From: Bacteroidota bacterium
GTDB taxonomy: Bacteria; Bacteroidota; Bacteroidia; B-17B0; Aurantibacillaceae
DNA length: 34,330 nucleotides
NCBI GenBank assembly: GCA_013288015.1
Contig: JABDCR010000030.1
Coordinates: forward strand, 1-34,330
Direction of reading: 5' to 3'
Below are positions 33,983 through 34,330 of the stretch, in pieces. The notes below the pieces were generated by a model. That model ran no database searches. It saw nothing but the letters and a program-made list of their open reading frames with translations, and had not been told where the DNA came from. Within the stretch, counting starts at the first letter, position 1. Every line of letters begins with the position of its first letter. The translations under genes and the position numbers were made by a program.

Positions 33983-34330
33983 ATGTATAAAAATTTTAAG
34001 TCCCTCATAAGATTAGGTTCTGCCAGTATACTGATTTTGTTGTTATCATGCAGCAGCAAAAAAATGTATGTACAGCAATTAACCCCTCAGCATGTTATTA
34101 TAAGCGATAACGCTGTCGATTCTCAAATAGTAAAAACCATACAACCCTATAAGCAAAGCATAGATGGTAAAATGCATGAAGTAATTGGCACAACCCCGGT
34201 TGCGCTTACAAAAAAAACACCCGAAAGCACTTTAGGCAATTTTTTTGCCGAAGCCGTTTTTGATAGAGTAAAGCACTTGCCGAATGTGGATACGGTAAAC
34301 ACATTTGCTATGTTTAATAATGGCGGGTTA
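33983..34330 (+). CDS. Lipoprotein with 5'-nucleotidase C-terminal domain, 5' part
   Basis: The frame is open to the window end, giving 116 residues so far. A lipoprotein signal ends in lipobox 'LLSC' (Cys23). The mature part quickly enters the 5'-nucleotidase C-terminal domain: 'IVKTIQPYKQSIDGKMHEVIG', 'KKTPESTLGNFFAEAV' and 'MFNNGGL' are the expected blocks. In classic 5'-nucleotidases this domain follows a metallophosphoesterase domain; here it starts directly after the signal, so the two halves are probably encoded by separate genes, as is common in Bacteroidota. The partner gene lies beyond the window. Confidence 0.85.
   Translation, partial: MYKNFKSLIRLGSASILILLLSCSSKKMYVQQLTPQHVIISDNAVDSQIVKTIQPYKQSIDGKMHEVIGTTPVALTKKTPESTLGNFFAEAVFDRVKHLPNVDTVNTFAMFNNGGL

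Noticed and set aside
1-34330. CRISPR arrays, insertion sequences, tRNA or rRNA genes, prophage
   Set aside because: No repeated direct spacer-repeat pattern, terminal inverted repeats with transposase, or RNA gene signature was seen by eye; a tRNA or Rfam scan would be decisive.

Overview
The window is an AT-rich, densely coding stretch of a Bacteroidota chromosome. The evidence is lineage-typical content: a PorT-like type IX secretion component, a secreted protein with a type IX C-terminal sorting domain, DUF5683 and PD40 proteins, type B L31, and TAnnTTTG-type -7 promoter boxes instead of Shine-Dalgarno signals. Leucine is mostly TTA. The order within Bacteroidota cannot be fixed by eye, though Flavobacteriales- or Sphingobacteriales-like is plausible. 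I saw no tRNA, rRNA, insertion sequence, prophage or CRISPR array, so this looks like core chromosome with some lineage-specific genes.

Layout. 1-3015 (+): the end of a YfiR-type (DUF4154) periplasmic protein, an exported TPR protein and a membrane HAMP/SpoIIE phosphatase form a likely signalling operon. 3112-5441 (+): MoxR ATPase, a methyltransferase and a DUF5683 membrane protein. 5445-10014 (-): sugar-nucleotide operon read as DegT aminotransferase, TPR protein, UDP-glucose dehydrogenase, then an exported TPR/PD40 protein. 10123-12560 (+): an unknown exported protein overlaps a TMTC-like membrane protein with C-terminal TPRs, ending at a strong bidirectional terminator. 12633-15326 (-): PNGase F-like type IX cargo, L31 type B and a lipocalin-like lipoprotein. 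15385-16434 (+): TPR lipoprotein. 16443-17312 (-): YicC nuclease. 17439-20701 (+): long coiled-coil protein, ZapA and RNase Y. 20762-24186 (-): PorT, FAD dehydrogenase and AnmK. 24279-26930 (-): Kbl, and trigger factor with its own terminator. 27131-28940 (+): Mn-type SOD, then a TM2 protein overlapping LOG. 29012-32138 (-): NadC coupled to an MFS transporter, then a lipoprotein. 32222-32692 (+): RlmH. 32699-33929 (-): a YbgC-like thioesterase overlapping an exported double TonB-C protein. 33983-end (+): start of a 5'-nucleotidase C-terminal-domain lipoprotein.

How the genes fit together. Three themes recur: envelope and cell-surface work (PorT, type IX cargo, sugar-nucleotide synthesis, a GT-C-like glycosyltransferase, exported PD40 and TonB-C proteins), TPR scaffolds (five TPR proteins), and housekeeping RNA and cell-division genes. 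The least explained pieces are the YfiR/TPR/SpoIIE module, the coiled-coil partner of ZapA, the PNGase F-like cargo, and the NadC-MFS pair. No clearly novel defence or mobile system was found.
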